A stretch of DNA of 64,000 nucleotides from the NCBI GenBank assembly GCA_031002005.1, contig JARYHS010008074.1, positions 182,738,494-182,802,493 on the forward strand, read 5' to 3'. Shown here in pieces: positions 33,406-45,396 of the stretch (positions are counted from its first letter, which is position 1; each line of letters begins with the position of its first letter). This DNA is from Vandiemenella viatica. Its lineage: Eukaryota; Arthropoda; Insecta; Orthoptera; Morabidae. Under the pieces are notes generated by a model. It did no database searches and was not told where the DNA came from. It was given only the letters and a program-made list of their open reading frames with translations. A program made the position numbers and the translations under genes.

Positions 33406-33769
33406 GTAAGTACTCCAACATGTTTTGATTTTATTCTTATTTTAGGACATTAGAAAAGTTGTTTAAATGCATTTAATGACTCTCAAAAATCTTGCCATGT
33501 ATACGGAGTTAATGTTGTTGCAGTTGATTATAATTTTTTATTTGTGATTTTTTTACCAGTTTTTAAAATAGAACTACCTAATAACTGAAATTGTCTTGAA
33601 AAGGAATAGAGTTGTCCTGAACTCATTAATAGTTGAAATCAATTATTTACAAATCTGACTAACTTTGTATTGGTCTGTAGTTAAATAATGTTATCCCAAT
33701 ATGTGAAGAAAAGATGAAGAAGATCTATCACCTGCCAAAGATAAAGGAAGTAGGACTGCAGAGTGAAAA

Positions 33770-34565
33770 GAAAAAAAATCCTTGCAAAACTTCAACCATA
33801 GGTAAATTAATGGAGAGATTGAAATGCAACTGAATCAGAAATGTGAGGAGCATAAGTGATTTTCAAGTAATCAACAAGGCATTAGGGAACAATATTCATG
33901 TGAATCACTGTAAGTAGGATACATACCAGATATTTCGGATGAAATGGACAAGGTAGGCCAAATTAATAGCAATAATCTATCAAAGGCATTTGACAGAATG
34001 AGCCATAAAATGGTGATAAATAAGATAAAAACTATTGTAGTGAATGAGAAAGTGATTTGTTATGATACAAAATGCAGTATCAAAAGAAATAGATGTGAAA
34101 ATGGGAGTGTCGTAGGGTGGTATTGGGACAATTACTATTCATTATTCCAATGAATGATTGTGTTGATGGTTTACTATCAGCAGTTGAGTTGTTTGCAGGT
34201 GACATAATGCTTTATAATAGTATAGAAATGGTAGAGAACAGCTGTTTGGTGGTGATTAAAAAATTATAAGTTTATCATGATTCTAAGGTGGGGAGAGAAT
34301 TGCTTGATGAAGACTTGAAATGGTATAACATTTTACAACATGCTCAACTGATCAGGACACATTGGACATGTAGTAGGAAATGTTTTAAAAATCCTGCACT
34401 TGTTGGAATGAGTGATGAGGGAATATACCATAAAAGTAAAGGAATTGGGTTACAAAACTTTGGTCAGACCATTGCTTGAATATGGTGATGTAGTATGGGA
34501 TTCACATGTTGGGTATCAAGTACATGAATTGGAGGGAGTGCAAATAATGTGTTAAGCAATTCTGC
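33770..34565 (+). pseudogene. CR1-like LINE copy d, RT fragment
   Basis: Plus frames contain NNLSKAFDRMSHKMVINKIK (motif A) at about 33965, then a decayed motif B and C region. At 34288-34560 comes the thumb and C-terminus, with HIGHVVGNVLKILHL, KELGYKTLVRPLLEYGDVV and QVHELEGVQ split across frames. The copy stops at the LTR starting near 34566. It lies inside the first intron of the putative host gene, in the same orientation. Confidence 0.72.
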
Positions 34566-35548
34566 TGTTAGGAGTGTTCCAAGATATTTGTTTGATTTCC
34601 GACTGCTGCTGATACTAAGTTTTGGAGGCGAAATCAGATACTATAGTTGAAATTGCAGTTTTTGTTATCTTGGGAATTTTAAAGTTCTTGACCTGTGTAG
34701 CCTTCTAGTACCTTTAATATTTAATGAATCAGCCGCCACGCATTCGCATTATACACACCAAATACGAAGCGTAGAATAAAATAAGTTCACTTGAGAATCA
34801 CACAAAGCTTAATTTCTTAATCAAGTTCACTTTTACATTGTTGGTATCAGAATTGCGGATAAGACATCAAACCACAGTTCCATTGAAGATTTACAAGTTA
34901 AGTACATTCACCACTACTACTAGGAGCAGTTCACTCCGCTAACTTGCGCGAAGTTACACGTTTGATTTCCAGTGAAAGAATGAGCAAATTCATGACTGCT
35001 ACATGGTCTTTTAGAAGCCTGCCATGGCCTATGACATCAACAACTTTTTTCTAGATACATAGATATGTTCACTTTGATCCCATGTGAGAATAATCTCGGG
35101 GATGTGGAACAGTACATAGACTTATTAGTAATGTCAATATTACTATATAATTGATAATATTATATATTGACAAGAAGTTACTTATGACCCATTAGTATAA
35201 CCAATATTTCCTGTAATCTACAAATACAATCCCGAGTTAGTTAATACTTATTATGTGGAACAGTGTATAAACTTGTTACCAGCATCTAACAACCAGTTAT
35301 TTTCTTACCAACCAGTTACCACAACTCATAAGCAGTCAATTACTTAAAAACCTGTTAGTATCATAATTTTTTACAGCAGTTTTTGAGTGCATGATATCCC
35401 ATGTAAGTTACAATATATGAGTGAAATTTTGTAAACAGTGTAATTACTTTGTCAAAAGTTTCAACAGAAAGAAAAAACCATATATCATTTTAGTAATTGT
35501 GGACAAGTTTGTCACCTTTCCCTTCCATACACCATATATACTATTTTA

Positions 35549-36179
35549 TCAATCATTCTTAGTTACCAAATTCCAAGAAGAAAATTCTTTTACAGAGTAA
35601 AATGGATTCTGAAGCAGAAACTCTTTCAGTTTGGACTTAAAGTAGTTGGGTTTTTGTAGATAACATTTAATTTCTGTTGGTAAGACATTGAATAAGGAAG
35701 CTCCAGTAAATGTTAACCCTTTCTGTACAATTGACAGTGATTTGTAATCCTTGTGAATATTATATTTATTCCTAGTATTATGGCTATGTATGTCAGCATT
35801 AAGATTGAAGTGTTCAGGATTTTCCACTACAAATGATAGTACAGAGTATACATACTGTGCTAGCATTGTTAGTACACCCAGGTTTTTAAATAGATTTCTG
35901 CACGACGTCTGTGGGCTTGCTCCACAAATAGTTCTTATAGCACGTTTTTGCAATTTAAATACCCTCTGTGCTTGCGAAGTTTCCCCAGAATGAGATGAAA
36001 TAAGTGAGCAGGGAATGAAAATATGCAGAATATACTAACTTTCTGGTTTCTATATTAGCTATTCTAGATATTACCCTAAGTGGAAATGTTGCAAAATTCA
36101 GTTTTTTAAGAAGTTGTTGAATATGCTGTTTCCAGTTCAATTTGTTACACACCCAGGAATTTTGTGAAATTACTTTCAT
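35549..36179 (-). pseudogene. LINE N2 RT thumb and C-terminal region
   Basis: Two minus frames, 35955-36179 (LNWKQHIQQLLKKLN; KLVYSAYFHSLLTYFISFWG) and 35549-35953 (MQKRAIRTICG; RNLFKNLGVLTMLAQYVYSV), form the C-terminal tail that follows the RT of this LINE type. They are separated from the RT by a frameshift near 36150 and from each other by a stop. The same tail is seen at 61498-61833, as TSKRAIRIMKGMKHRESCRD. Confidence 0.8.
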
Positions 36180-37386
36180 TGATTGCTTTTCCTTCTGATA
36201 TCACATTATAGCTGTCCTTTGTTTCATTTTTTGTAACAAACTGAAGTAACTGTGTCTTTTCTACATTAAGTATTAGTTTGTTGGCATTAAACCACCTGTT
36301 AATTTTCTTTATAACTTCATTTGCTGTGTTTTCGAGGTTTTGTGCTGATGGGTCTTTCAAGGATATGCTAGTATCATCTGCAAAGAGCACCATGTGTTCA
36401 TTATCACCTAGTATATGTGGGAGATCATTTATATAGATTAAGAACAGCAGAGGGCCAAGAATTGAGCCCTGAGGCACACCACATTTCACTATACCCCATT
36501 CTGAGTTTATAACATTTCCTGGATTAGCATCTTTCAGTGATACACATTGCTTTCTATTTTCCAGGTATGATTTAAACCAAAGTCCTGGCTTACCACTAAC
36601 TCCATAGTGGTCTAATTCACCTAGTAGAATCTCATGATCAACACAGTCAAAAGCCTTAGCAAGATCACAGAATATACCTAGGGAATTTAATTTTTTATGC
36701 ATTGATTCCAGTATGTTGTTTTCAAAAGCAAAAATTGCTGAATCTGTTGAAACGCCTTGTCTAAAACCAAACTGTACTTTACTGAGTAGGTCATTCTTTT
36801 GTAGATGTGCATACACTCTTCTGTACATTGCTTTTTCAAAGATTTTTGAAAATGCTGGTAGAAGTGAAATGGGCCTGTAATTCTCAATTTTTGAGGTATC
36901 ACCCTTCTTATAAAGCGGATTGATTATTGACTTCTTAAGCGAGTCAGGGAAGATATCTTCTTCAAAAGAACTATTATCAATATGACTAATAACTCTACTA
37001 ATGCTGGTGTTACATTGTTTCACTACATGGGTTGAAACCTCATCATAACCAAATGACTTTTTATTTTTGAGGGATTTAATAATTTTTTCAATTTCATTTT
37101 GACTGGTGGGAAATAGAGACATAGGTGCTGTTTTTGGTGACAAGGATTTAAGTATTGCTATAGCATCTATATTCCCATTATATTTTCCTTTTATTTTTTC
37201 AGCAACTGTTAAGAAGTAGTTATTGAAAGCACTTCCTACATAAGAGGGGTCATTTACAAGTGTATCATTAATGCTTATAGATATAGGTTTGTGTTCAGAG
37301 GATGTTACAGTTGTTTCCCTTTTAATAATGTTCCAAACACTTTTTATCTTATTATCTGAACTACTAATCTCATCGTTTATGGCCAA
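36145..37386 (-). CDS. LINE N2 reverse transcriptase, open 413-residue frame
   Basis: This is the longest uninterrupted RT in the window. All palm blocks are readable: NPLYKKGDTSKIENYRPISL and LPAFSKIFEKAM (fingers), VQFGFRQGVST, FCDLAKAFDCVDHEILL (motif A with Asp), CGVPQGSILGPLLFLIYIND (motif B), HMVLFADDTSISL (motif C, FADD) and KTQLLQF / FTKFLGV (motif D/E). The enzyme would prime on nicked DNA and copy LINE RNA. It is only part of ORF2, because frameshifts cut it off from the endonuclease upstream and the thumb downstream, so the element is not expected to move on its own. Confidence 0.88.
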   Translation of the reverse strand: MAINDEISSSDNKIKSVWNIIKRETTVTSSEHKPISISINDTLVNDPSYVGSAFNNYFLTVAEKIKGKYNGNIDAIAILKSLSPKTAPMSLFPTSQNEIEKIIKSLKNKKSFGYDEVSTHVVKQCNTSISRVISHIDNSSFEEDIFPDSLKKSIINPLYKKGDTSKIENYRPISLLPAFSKIFEKAMYRRVYAHLQKNDLLSKVQFGFRQGVSTDSAIFAFENNILESMHKKLNSLGIFCDLAKAFDCVDHEILLGELDHYGVSGKPGLWFKSYLENRKQCVSLKDANPGNVINSEWGIVKCGVPQGSILGPLLFLIYINDLPHILGDNEHMVLFADDTSISLKDPSAQNLENTANEVIKKINRWFNANKLILNVEKTQLLQFVTKNETKDSYNVISEGKAINESNFTKFLGV

Positions 37387-38406
37387 ATGTTTAGATTCTT
37401 TTATTACTTTGGTTAAAATTCTACAGTATGTTTTGTAATGTTGTTTGATAAGCCTATTATCAGTATTCCTAACTTTTACATATAATTCCCTTTTATGTCT
37501 GCAAGATGTTTTAATACCAACTGTAACCCAATTTTTGTTTACTCGTTTTTGACCAATTGGAGCTAGTTTTGTAGGGAGACACCTTTCGTAAATTTACAAA
37601 AACCTCTGGTGAAAGTAATTGAATTTATTATTTACCCCTTTTAATTTATAAACAGTGCTCCAGTCCTCATTGAGAAGTTCATCATTTAATGTTTTATTGA
37701 ATTTTTCTTTAATGGCCTAACTCTGACAAATCCTTTCTTTTTGTTATTTTCATTTCCCACAACATCCAAAGTAATTATTTGAGCATTATGGTCTGACAAA
37801 CCATTTTCCATTGGAATTGTTCCATGTATTTCTAATTTATTGGGCTCTACAAAAATGTTATCTATAATGGTACTACTATTTTTTGTGTTCTAGTTGGGAA
37901 ATTTATAGTTTGATAGAGATTGAATGATCTAAGCATTCCTAGAAGATAATCTGTCTGGTTACATTCTACAGCAAAATTTATGTTGAAGTCTCCACAGATG
38001 ATAATTCCCCTTTTAGTTCGTGATAAATTTATTAGAACCGCTTCAAGTTTCCTGCGGGAGCCCTATAAACTGTCAGCACTATAAGATATTTGTTTTCTAA
38101 TTCTAGCTGTATTGCACAACATTCTAAATCTTGTTCTATATAGTATTTACTTACATCTAACGATTTTGTCTCAGTATTTTCTCTTACATATATTGCTGCA
38201 CCACCCATTCTCATCTCTGACCTGCAATAACATGAAGCTAATCTATATCCAATAAAAGGGAGGAAACATATTTCAGAATTCTTTAGATGATGTTCTGTCA
38301 GACATATGATATTTATGCTAAGATTCAATGATTTTTGGGTTTCTTCTATAGATATTATCAACTCATCAAGTTTACTTGAGAAACCCCTAATGTTCTGATG
38401 GAACAA
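37387..38406 (-). pseudogene. LINE N2 APE endonuclease and linker
   Basis: The frame 38032-38406 starts MFHQNIRGFSSKLDELI and contains CLTEHHLK (metal-binding Glu), MGGAAIYVRENT and LTVYRAP. After a frame change, IIICGDFNINF (GDFN block) appears near 38000. The remaining C-terminus to 37387 is fragmented by stops and frameshifts. The domain would make the target nick. Confidence 0.8.
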
Positions 38407-38462
38407 AGCTATTTTAGACTGACATTCTTTATTTTTGACTGTAATATCATTATGTACATTTC

Positions 38463-39293
38463 TTAAATAACTCTTCCTACTCTTGAAATTTGGCCTAAAA
38501 AAGACTGAGTCCTACCACCAATTACCACTGGGATGGGGTTCACATCCAACCTGCCTCTCCTGATGCTACTGGCAATCATTTGCGTTAGCCTCTGCTTGCC
38601 CCGAACATTCAGGTGGAGTCCATGGGAGGTATGGTCACTCCGTGTTATGTAAGAAACATCTATCAGACCAATGTGTGTTCGGTCAGCCTGACACAATGCA
38701 CGTTTCAGATCTGCCTGTGTATGCTGTACATGACCACGCATCCATGGTTGATCATAACGCTTGAAGAGGTCAACAAAACCAACATTGGTGTGAGTGGTGT
38801 TTTTAGCAATGTTGTCAATGTCTGTTTCAACACAATAATTGAGATTTCTGGACAGACTATTTCCAGGACCCCCCAACTATAATAATATGATCCTCTTTAG
38901 TAAAATCTTTCTCCAGGTTTAAAATTTCATCCACAACATTGCCAAGTTCTGCATTAGGCTTAAATATACTACACACCTCAACATCAGAGCCCAAGCTTGA
39001 CTGTAACATTGCACTTAATCCTCTACCATGACTACTTCCAAGCAATAACACCTTCTTGGATTTCTTTTTTACGAGCTTTGCACAATGTGTGCTTTTTTAC
39101 AACTTTATTGCAATGAGACAGCCCTACTGTGGTATCTGATACATCCTCAGTTAGATTCTCCAACAACCCAAAAGTATTGGTAACTTCCAACTGAAAATTT
39201 GTAGAAGGCAGGTCCTGTTGTTTCCCTCCAGTTTTGGCTGCAGTACACTGGAATTCCTTAACATTTAATGCTGCTTTTTCAGCCTTCAAAACA
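38463..39293 (-). pseudogene. LINE N2 ORF1 with SGNH-type esterase
   Basis: Three overlapping minus frames. 39032-39293 is a variable N-terminal part ending near KARKKE. 38857-39051 has VLLLGSSHGRGLSAML (block I nucleophile Ser) and HIIIVGGS. 38463-38876 starts GGPGNSLSRNLNY (oxyanion-type block) and ends SDHTSHGLHLNVRGKQRL (Asp/His block). This is the esterase organisation known from ORF1 of CR1-group LINEs. Two frameshifts break it. The role in retrotransposition is not firmly known. Confidence 0.78.
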
Positions 39294-39992
39294 TTTAATA
39301 TCTCCCAGTATACTAAGTAGTCTAACCTACAATTTCTATAAGGGCTTCCCATGATCACATTCTATCCGTTTTAATTTTATTTGGCATTCAAAAGGGTTTC
39401 TATAAGATTAAACTTGAAGTCTCTTACGTCACCAGTTAGGCGCGGTTTTACGCACTGCAACAACAATTAGTGTCAATCTATCTTCTAAATTTTAATTATC
39501 TGACAAATGCTTAAAATTTTTACTCATTTCATTATATATTCATGATCCACTGAATTTAGGCTATCTATTGATACAAATTTCAAAATTGTATTCCTTTTAG
39601 TTAAAAAGTTAATGTTTTTTTCTCTTAATTAAATCTGCTAACTAAAATTTACCAAATTGGTTAATTTTACTAACAAAATATTTGTAACAGTGCTGACTAT
39701 AGCTGGTAATAAAAGTTCAGCTATAGCTTTATTCAGTTCAGAGCTATTTCAAATCTTAATTTTTTATTTTCCTAATCATGTGTTTCACAACATGAACAAA
39801 CCAAGTTATCTCTTAAAATAAGTATTTAACAATATAAAAAAATTTCCTATTTAAAATAATTCTTATAATCAGTTATCAACATGGATATAAATACAAGAAA
39901 ATCCCTTCCAGTTGACAATTGCCTTTACTCCAACATAAGCAACTTAAAAATCAATCTATAGAATCTTTGAAGGGTCTGGTTTTTAGCTTACA

Positions 39993-42900
39993 TTGGGCTC
40001 CTACTCACCGTGACATTTATTCAAGGGCCTCTGTAACCTGGTAGGTCTAGGCCACCTGCACTATAGATTGCAACTGCTGATGTGTGCCGACACCCGCAGT
40101 AGCGATTCTTCTATGATCTTCTTTGACAAGGACTGCCTCATTTGGATATGGATTCACCTCTCTTCCATCTTCCATCAATATGATGTCATTATATTGTTGT
40201 TGTTACTAGCACTTTGATAATTTCTAGTTATGATACATTATCATACAGTTTGAAAACTATCAGTTATATCACCCCATGTTACTACTTTCACCACAAAGTG
40301 ATCAGTAAGATTATATTTCCTTGGTATGGTGCACAGACAATCCTCCCAAAACTCATCTGAACAATTCTAAAAACAATTTGGTTTCTATATAACACTCAAT
40401 TTCATAGAGAAACTGGTCTTCTAACCATAAATACTTACATAATGGCAACTGCATAAAAATTTCTAAATATCCTAAACATTAATCTCAAGGCACAGTTCTA
40501 CAATTTAGGCAGGAGGTCAGCAGTACCACCTTGCCTAAAATCATACTGCCTTTCTGAAGAAACCATAAGTGAAAATAAACAATATGCTATATGATTCTCT
40601 TTGAACCTGGACATGAATCTCATGAGTGAGACATTATCATACTTAACTTACTCTTAACTTAATTCTTTTAATTTAAACTGATTTTAGACCTTGAAATGAA
40701 AACTTAACTTACAATTTAGGGGTCCATACAGTGGAAAAGAAAATTGAACTATTTCTTTAATCTAAAGGCAAGCTATCTCACTTTAATATCAAGATTAACC
40801 AGATTTTAATTCTATATCAGACATGTTGTATATTCTGCAATCGTTGCTATATGTTAAATATATTTAATTTTTATTTATTTATTTATTTTATTTATTTTTT
40901 GGTTACAACTTTTTTTTGCAGCCTAACATCTAGTATCTAAATTAGGCAATATATACAGTAAAAATTCGATTAAATTGTTACATAGATTTCTGCTACCTAG
41001 CAAAATCAAATGAATTGTTGTTTACAGTTAGAGTACTGTTGTAAGTATACAAAAATTTAAGTGCTTGACTAATGTGGGTTAAATTTTAATAAAAGAAAAA
41101 CTAATATTATTGACATAACCCCTTAATTAACCCACCACCACTATTTTATTACAAATTGTACTACGCTACTGCTAACTACAGTACAAAAGTCAGTTTTTAG
41201 GATAGATCTTCAGTGGGATCCACATCCTCTGGAATGTTAAATGTGCCAGTGTAATATAACTCAGTCATGTTACACTGTAATTAAGTTTAGTTAAAGAGGA
41301 ATCCAAATGGATTGCTCTCAAATCATGTAAAACTTTCATAGGTCATTGTGGTAAAAAATCAGTGTAGCATTTAAAATGGGCTAATTGATTTAATAAATGC
41401 AATAACAAAAATAATTCTATTGCCTATTAATAAGTTTGTTTAAAAACACTTATGACCCAGTTTTGCAGAAATTGGCCTGCAGCTGTACCACGTCTACTAC
41501 ATCAATCTCTACCTCTCCCTCCCCCTCCCCCCTAAACTCTATCCCCTTGTAATATAACTTGAATTCTGTCCTTTCATTAACAAAATTCGTTTAAAGAGTA
41601 TCAAGCTATCACAAATTCTATTACAAATCATGTTTAAATCCATTTTCTTAAGAGTTTCAAGGTTTAAGTAAAAGTAAACAGTTGTATGAAGTCTTAACGT
41701 ATTGTAAACATAGCTGCAACATAGCATTTTGCTTATTTTGTGATAGAAAATTTTGAATTCTTTTCAGAGGCACTTAGGGCCCCAAGAAGTAAAACAGAAT
41801 AAGTAACTTAGTAGGTAGGAATTTGATCTGAATTGGTATAATGATTTGTAAGACAATGTTTTCAAGGTTTCGTAAGTTGTAGAAAACAGATAAAATTTTT
41901 TTGAAGTCACAGTTTTAAAGATAGGTTGATAGCACAGTTTCTAGCGCGAAGGGTACATAAATTTTTGTTACACACTATGTAAAAGTTTGTGAAAGATAGC
42001 TAAAATTAAAGGGTTGTTTTTGGAAGATTTAGTGAAAATCATAAAGCATATACCTGATTAGATAGAAAAATACAGTTAAATTCAGAGGGAGAGACTATAT
42101 TCAATAGAAAGAACAGTTAATCTGGAGCATTTTGAAGCATATTTTATTCAAATCCATACAGTATTTTGGTCAGAATGGAAAAAAAGTAAATTTATTATAG
42201 TTTCAAAAGAAATTGCCCTCTTCCAATTGAGCATTGCCATAACTGATTCAACTAAACAAATCAGAGGGAACTTCATGAAAAAGGCTGTTAAAGAACTGTT
42301 TTTAAATTAAAAATAGTCACTACATTATAGGAAATGTAGATATAATATTTTAAAGCATATTTCAGGTCTGTAGCTTTAATAGTTGAGGAAATATCGATTT
42401 TCTGAATTACGTAGTTTTTATCACACCAAGTTAGAGAGGTTAGTAACCAAGGAGATTTATATATCAGAAGATAAAGATAATTCTACAGATTATTTTAAGA
42501 CCAGTTTCAGATCGATAATTTAAATAGTCTAAGCATGAGGGACATTTAAGAATTCCTGTTGAAAATAATTTGTTTTACAGCCAAATTATTAAAGATCCAA
42601 CTATTTTTTTTACCCTCCCCACTGTATTTAATATTTTTCCTTACTGTTTCTTTCCCACTTTTAACAGAGACATTGTATATATCTTATATTCTTGCAAAAT
42701 TGTAGGTTGAATGTTGTAAACTTAGTTGTTGACCATTCTTCCACATTTCCTTCTTATATGTTTTAAAATGAACCATTGTTCATTAACATCTGTTTTGATG
42801 AATTACCTGTATTTATTCTAAGATGCATTTCATCCTTCTTAGTTATGTCTAATACATGTCAGTTGTTACAAGCCCATTCTATACCTCCATTGGTGCATTC

Positions 42901-43554
42901 ACCTCTTTTATTTTTGTGAACTTAACTGTCAATAAATTCAAGTATAAACAGTGCAATAGTGAAGTTGGCAAATATAAAGTTGGTGAATGTTGAAGCACAG
43001 CACAAAATCTGAAATGCAAAAAGGACCTTTCTCAAATGACATTACCAAGTTCTCACTAATGCTGCTCCACATCTCAGTGGCAAAATGCATCAGAGAACTA
43101 ATAATTATTGTCCACACATGGTATTTCATTTTATAACATGGAACAGATTGTTTTGAGCATATTAGAGATTTCTCACATTTGGATTATTATGTGAAAAAAA
43201 TTGTATTAGTAACACAATTCAAACATTTTTTTTTGACAAATTTACATGATGAAATAATGGCACAAGTGATCTAGTCACTGATGCAATCCAAACAGCGTGA
43301 ACAGTTATGAGAAAAGTTGTCATTAGTATGTAAATATTAGTTTCCTCTTATTCAGTTGTGAAGGTGTTTCAACTCTTATCTAATACATTCAGTAATTTGG
43401 AATCCATTAATACACTAGTGTATTAACTTTTATATTGCTACTTTCAATTAAATAATATATAGCAACTTGTTTTGGCTAAGCAAAATGATAACTCAGTTTT
43501 ACTTTCAATGTGTTGGTTTTTGATCATTTGTTTTATAAGTAATTATAATTACAG
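39993..43554. other. Intron remainder; (TTTA)n and no recognised repeat
   Basis: Sequence between LTR D and the second host exon. There is a (TTTA)n microsatellite near 40870-40900 and a CT/CCCC-rich patch near 41510-41530. No coding element was recognised. It ends in the acceptor TAATTATAATTACAG. Confidence 0.45.
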
Positions 43555-43664
43555 GACTCCTAATCATCCAAAATTGATTCTATGGAACAAATGTCATAAA
43601 TCTGACAAGCACCATGGTAATGATCACTGCAGTAATGTGACAGGCAGTGAAAGTGCTGAATCAG
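43555..43664 (+). CDS. Putative host-gene exon, middle
   Basis: 110 nt between the acceptor ATTATAATTACAG and the donor TCAG|GTAAAC. The first G completes the split Glu codon from 33405. Then TPNHPKLILWNKCHKSDK and HHGNDHCSNVTGSESAES are read, ending with 1 nt (G). The next exon begins CC, giving GCC (Ala) and an open frame. The peptide is hydrophilic with several His and Cys (CHKS, HHGNDHC) and an N-V-T sequon, but no recognised domain. The exon lies in non-repeat sequence in the middle of a 30-kb repeat-filled interval. Confidence 0.62.
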
Positions 43665-44799
43665 GTAAACATATATCTTGGTATTCCTGTCAGTTGCTTT
43701 AGCTGCTTCAGCATGCCATAATAATTCTTTCACAAATAATGGATTTCAATAGATTTTTTGGTTAGAGTGAATTCAACATTCAGTGGAAAAGAAAACTTAC
43801 TATGAGTAATTTTTGTCAGTTAACTCTTATCATTCAAAATAACCTTGTTTTATCAACATGGGATCTTGTTGCCTGATATATCCTCCATTTCAAATGATTT
43901 ATTACAACTTTTTTTACTAATACCACAAAATCCCCTTTTGCTTTCAGTTCACTGATTTACTTTCCTTTTTGTTTCCATATTTCCTTCAGCTTTCATTCCC
44001 TTTCTTGGCACCAATATTCTATATCTGGAATATTAAACTATTCTTTTCTGTTTAAAACTGGATTATTTTACCTTCATACAATGGATACTAAGTCTGTGTT
44101 TCAATTTCTCTACATATTTACCTACATGTTGTATGCATTTTTACTTTAAATTTTTTCATTGCTTTATATATGTTTTATTGCAGCTTTGATGGAGCATAAG
44201 TGTTCAGAGTTTCTGCAGATTGTTCTTTTCTGTTGAATGCAGTCACCAACTCACTAAGTGAGATTTTATTAAAGTTTCCATATATTGAAAGATAAAAGGT
44301 TTCACAAATAATAATAATAGTTTAAAAGTTACTGTATTTTCACCAAGAAGGTAATAATTATCTCTGATTTCAGAAGGTTACACTCTAAGGAATAGAGAAT
44401 TCCTGATTTCAATGCAGTTAAATGTATTGCAGCTAAATTTGCAGAAAAATAGCCAAACATTCATAGGACAACATTAATTCAAAGTTATGTTATGACCAAC
44501 CTTTAAAAACAAACACTTTAGAATCAACAAATGATTTTCCTAAAATGTCCATATTTTTTCTAAGTCCAACCTGTCATCCTCTTGTAAATTTTTGAAGTCC
44601 AAAATTTCCATGATCCAAGCTCCTACTCTTGGTTTGCCTAGCCTCTAGACAGCAGAACTTTAAAAATTTGCTTTTACTAAGCGTCATGGCGCAACACTGA
44701 TGTACCCATTTCAAATTCTGACCTTAAATCTGCAGTTAACCCCACAGACTATATAGATTTATATATGAAAGCCAATATGTAGTAAAAGGGAAATTAATT
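43665..44799. other. Intron, no feature recognised
   Basis: Directly follows the donor at 43665. No repeat match, RNA gene or convincing ORF was seen. Confidence 0.45.
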
Positions 44800-45060
44800 A
44801 GGATAGGGATGTGTTACCACTTACCTATAGATGATGAATGCGAGGCACGAACACACAAAGACAAAAAATACACATGATACAGACATTTTTGGGCCAAGCC
44901 CTTTGTCAATAGTAGAACATAATGGGAGGTGGGTGTTGTGGGAGACTGCCTCACAAAAAGACTGTTGGCCAGGAAAATGGTGGAGGTAAATCCAAACAAA
45001 GGACAAGTAGAGGGACAGTGATTCTGAGCTAATACCCAAACATAGTTAAATATCAAACTG
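44800..45060 (-). mobile_element. PLE pseudo-LTR scrap (P3) with hammerhead relic
   Basis: On minus, 44912-44881 reads ATTGACAAAGGGCTTGGCCC and then AAAAATGTCT. This resembles CTGACGAAGGGC…GCCCGAAACGTCT of PLE hammerheads, with GGGC/GCCC forming helix II. No PLE protein is attached. The assignment rests on this fold and on similarity of layout to the pseudo-LTR at 51488-51780. Confidence 0.45.
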
Positions 45061-45396
45061 ATCTCTGGTAGGCAGAAATAACAAAATAATATAATTAAAT
45101 CAAAATATAAATAATAATTTCGTTTAATTGCAATGGAGCACAGATTCCAGTGGCAATATCCCTACACAACCATCTTCCCCCTATCCTGCACACACCTACA
45201 TTTTCCGTCTACAAATTTTATCTTTAAATACTACAATGTTTTAGGTAAATTATTCATCATTTTTCTTGGTAACTCATTCCAATCCCTGAAACCCTTACCT
45301 AAAAAAGAGAATCTTCCTATGCCCTTGTGCCTGAAATCAAGTGCCAGCTTGTGGTCATGGTCATCTTTTCCCTTCCATGCACTACTTTTCGTACCT

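Larger units (their letters stand above)
35054..39293 (-). mobile_element. LINE N2 (CR1/L2-Jockey group), minus, inserted in LTR D
   Basis: About 4.24 kb. ORF1 with an esterase domain is at 39293-38463, ORF2 with endonuclease and RT from 38406 to 35549, and the 3' UTR runs to about 35054. It is less decayed than the CR1-like family here. The 5' end is truncated within ORF1: the first residues of the open frame at 39358 come from the LTR, not the LINE. A relative is at 61157-61905. Confidence 0.8.
34566..39992 (+). repeat. LTR family D copy 1, split by a LINE
   Basis: 34566-35053 and 39294-39992 together match 57133-59034 in order. The left part shares the CTATGACATCAACAACTTTT stretch with 58425-58450, and the right part resumes at AATATCTCCCAGTATAC, matching 58436-58456. 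It begins TGTTAGG and ends AGCTTACA like families A and B. No clear target duplication was found, so it might be the LTR of a longer element or have a damaged end. The inserted LINE occupies 35054-39293. Confidence 0.65.

Noticed and set aside
39294..39358. First ~20 residues of the 108-residue frame as LINE N2 ORF1 start
   Set aside because: The nucleotides match LTR D copy 2 (58436-58500), so they flank the LINE insertion.
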